A stretch of DNA of 5,834 bases from Oscillospiraceae bacterium. GTDB lineage: Bacteria; Bacillota_A; Clostridia; Oscillospirales; JAAYXM01. Where the stretch lies: NCBI GenBank assembly GCA_017408185.1, contig JAFQVE010000085.1, positions 1 to 5,834 on the forward strand. The letters run 5' to 3'. Position 1 is the first letter of the stretch, and each line of letters begins with the position of its first letter. A program made the position numbers and the translations under genes. A model generated the notes under the pieces. The model was not told the DNA's origin. It worked only from the letters and a program-made list of their open reading frames with translations, and made no database searches. Of the stretch, positions 5,357 through 5,834 are shown one piece after another.

Positions 5357-5479
5357 TAAATCCGTCCTTCCGGACGGGATAAATCCCGCTGTCGTGGGAT
5401 GAAATCACTTGCGTATTGAAGTCCGACTTCGTCGGGAGTAGGACGGATTTAATTTCATCGCGCCATGCGCGATTTCATT
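5357..5479. repeat. Palindromic array element B (related to A)
   Basis: A 12-bp outer stem, TAAATCCGTCCT (5357-5368) with AGGACGGATTTA (5440-5451), encloses several hairpins. They lie at 5362-5377 (CCGTCC-TTCC-GGACGG), 5383-5400 (ATCCCGC-TGTC-GTGGGAT, one G-T pair) and 5422-5436 (TCCGAC-TTC-GTCGGG). Outside the stem is ATCGCGC-CAT-GCGCGAT (5457-5473), flanked by ATTTCA at 5452 and 5472. TGAAAT occurs at 5400-5405. As in element A, the outer stem begins AAATCC, and its left arm can pair either locally or at long range. The right end ATTTCATTAAAA (5472-5483) is identical to the right end of A (5325-5336). Its left boundary is uncertain. No coding potential is seen. Confidence 0.7.
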
Positions 5480-5514
5480 AAAAATACACCGTATCATTAT
5501 TGTTCTCTCTTGCC

Positions 5515-5550
5515 AAAAAGGTCTGTATACAAAAGTGTATGGACCTTTTT
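5515..5550. terminator. Strong intrinsic terminator, possibly bidirectional, with no recognised gene before it
   Basis: AAAAAGGTCTGTATAC (5515-5530) and GTGTATGGACCTTTTT (5535-5550) form a 16-bp stem with three G-U pairs and an AAAA loop; the T-run continues as CTTCTT. The A-run on the left makes it usable on the minus strand too. The tRNA is already terminated at 5150, so the only sequence this could terminate on the plus strand is the palindromic array. Confidence 0.75.
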
Positions 5551-5554
5551 CTTC

Positions 5555-5575
5555 TTCACTATTCACTAGTCACTG
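5555..5575. repeat. Three tandem 7-bp repeats (TTCACTA type)
   Basis: TTCACTA at 5555-5561 and 5562-5568 is followed by the diverged GTCACTG at 5569-5575. It is short, and its function is unknown; a slippage tract or the edge of a mobile repeat are possibilities. Confidence 0.5.
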
Positions 5576-5627
5576 AAAACTCGGCGAAATGTTGGCAGAA
5601 ACTTGGCAACACAAAAAATAAATTCTG

Positions 5628-5636
5628 TGTTATAAT
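5628..5636 (+). promoter_or_regulatory. Extended -10 promoter before the cysteine-rich small ORF
   Basis: TGT directly before a perfect TATAAT (5631-5636) makes an extended -10. No good -35 box is at 17 bp. TTGGCA occurs twice upstream (5592-5597 and 5603-5608), 11 bp apart, which could be activator sites. The predicted start near 5643 lies 13 nt before GGAG at 5656. Confidence 0.5.
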
Positions 5637-5668
5637 TTATGGCAATGATGCTTTTGGAGTGAACGTCT

Positions 5669-5794
5669 GTGAATTTGTGCGCGATTCATGAAGGATGCTC
5701 CGTGTGCGCAAAGCGTCAGGTTTGTATTGAAAAAACAATACAAATAAATTATAATAGAAAGGAAAACAACAATGTTAACACAAAATTTATTTAA
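5669..5794 (+). CDS. Possible 41-residue cysteine-rich small protein or leader peptide
   Basis: GTG 5669 opens a 41-codon frame ending TAA 5792-5794. The product begins MNLCAIHEGCSVCAKRQVCI, with cysteines at 4, 10, 13 and 19 including a C-x-x-C, then becomes a polar Asn/Lys-rich tail. GGAG lies 9 nt upstream. The sequence GGAGTGAAC-N4-start is identical in layout to that of the membrane-protein gene at 4112-4127, which supports the start. An extended -10 promoter sits at a sensible distance. The last 23 bases overlap the next gene in another frame, and the codons after about residue 20 fall in AT-rich DNA that also holds that gene's ribosome binding site. It could be a small metal-binding protein, a regulatory leader peptide or a truncated gene remnant. 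No family is recognised. Confidence 0.38.
   Translation: MNLCAIHEGCSVCAKRQVCIEKTIQINYNRKENNNVNTKFI
5721..5744 (+). other. 9-bp hairpin upstream of the last gene
   Basis: TTTGTATTG (5721-5729) and CAATACAAA (5736-5744) pair perfectly around an A6 loop. The left arm contains the Cys19 codon (5723-5725) of the small ORF, and the hairpin ends 13 nt before the next ribosome binding site. It may also serve as an operator, because it overlaps the -35 of a promoter-like sequence. Confidence 0.5.
5727..5755 (+). promoter_or_regulatory. Promoter-like sequence before the last gene
   Basis: TTGAAA (5727-5732), a 17-bp spacer and a perfect TATAAT (5750-5755). Transcription would start near 5762, inside the AAAGGA Shine-Dalgarno (5758-5763), leaving only about 10 nt before the ATG. 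Either transcription starts slightly earlier or the true promoter is the one at 5628-5636. Confidence 0.4.
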
Positions 5795-5834
5795 CAAAAA
5801 GCCAAAAACTTTCATGGACTATGAGCCTGGTAAG
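5772..5834 (+). CDS. Start of an unidentified gene, cut by the right window edge
   Basis: ATG 5772 has AAAGGA 8 nt upstream and remains open for 21 codons to the end of the window, beginning MLTQNLFNKKPKTFMDYEPG. This N-terminus is too short to assign to a family, and shows no signal peptide or membrane segment. The AT-rich, Lys- and Asn-rich start differs in base use from prmA and the membrane gene. It could be co-expressed with the overlapping cysteine-rich small ORF. Confidence 0.55.
   Translation, partial: MLTQNLFNKKPKTFMDYEPGK

Noticed and set aside
5152..5480. CRISPR array
   Set aside because: The repeated unit is only about six bases and changes orientation; the stretches between are hairpins, not unique spacers, and no cas gene is visible.
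5500..5691. A 63-codon plus-strand open frame
   Set aside because: It runs through the terminator at 5515-5550 and the promoter at 5628-5636 and has no ribosome binding site.
5026..5834. Integration of an island at the tRNA-Ser 3' end
   Set aside because: No second copy of the tRNA 3' end and no integrase are visible in the window.

Overview
The window looks like a chromosomal segment from a low-to-mid GC Bacillota of the Clostridia type, probably an uncultured gut-like lineage. The support is strong Shine-Dalgarno sites, TTG and GTG starts beside ATG, sigma-A-like TTGACA/TATAAT promoters (several with an extended TGG -10), CCA encoded in the tRNA, and a clostridial DUF2974 hydrolase. Species cannot be named from this sequence alone.

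Left third (1-2819, minus strand). A visibly AT-rich partial gene at the left edge encodes an AbiEi/DUF6088-type antitoxin-repressor. Its promoter overlaps a 10-bp inverted repeat, as expected for self-repression, and its toxin partner would lie outside the window. Next to it is a two-gene operon: a LysR-type regulator (1822-2733) followed 14 nt later by a cytosolic alpha/beta hydrolase of the Mbeg1-like/DUF2974 family (722-1807). The regulator has a near-consensus promoter and a 15-bp palindrome of LysR-box form.

Middle (2820-4904, plus strand). A divergent intergenic region holds a perfect 15-bp GAAA-loop hairpin and the prmA promoter. prmA (ribosomal protein L11 methyltransferase) is followed, from its own promoter, by an unidentified protein with eight predicted membrane segments.

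Right third (4905-5834). A strongly promoted tRNA-Ser(GCU) has an 11-bp hairpin in its leader and a clean terminator. Immediately after the terminator is the most unusual part of the window: about 330 bases of nested palindromes. Small hairpins are separated by TGAAAT linkers that switch to ATTTCA midway, with long-range arms competing with local hairpins. Two related elements (A and B) share the same right end. They look like a palindromic mobile repeat or a structured RNA rather than coding DNA. A second strong terminator follows, then a promoter, a possible 41-codon cysteine-rich small gene with a good start site, and the beginning of an unidentified gene that runs off the right edge.

Taken together, this is a housekeeping core (prmA, tRNA-Ser) flanked by accessory material: the antitoxin at one side and the palindromic array with the small gene at the other.
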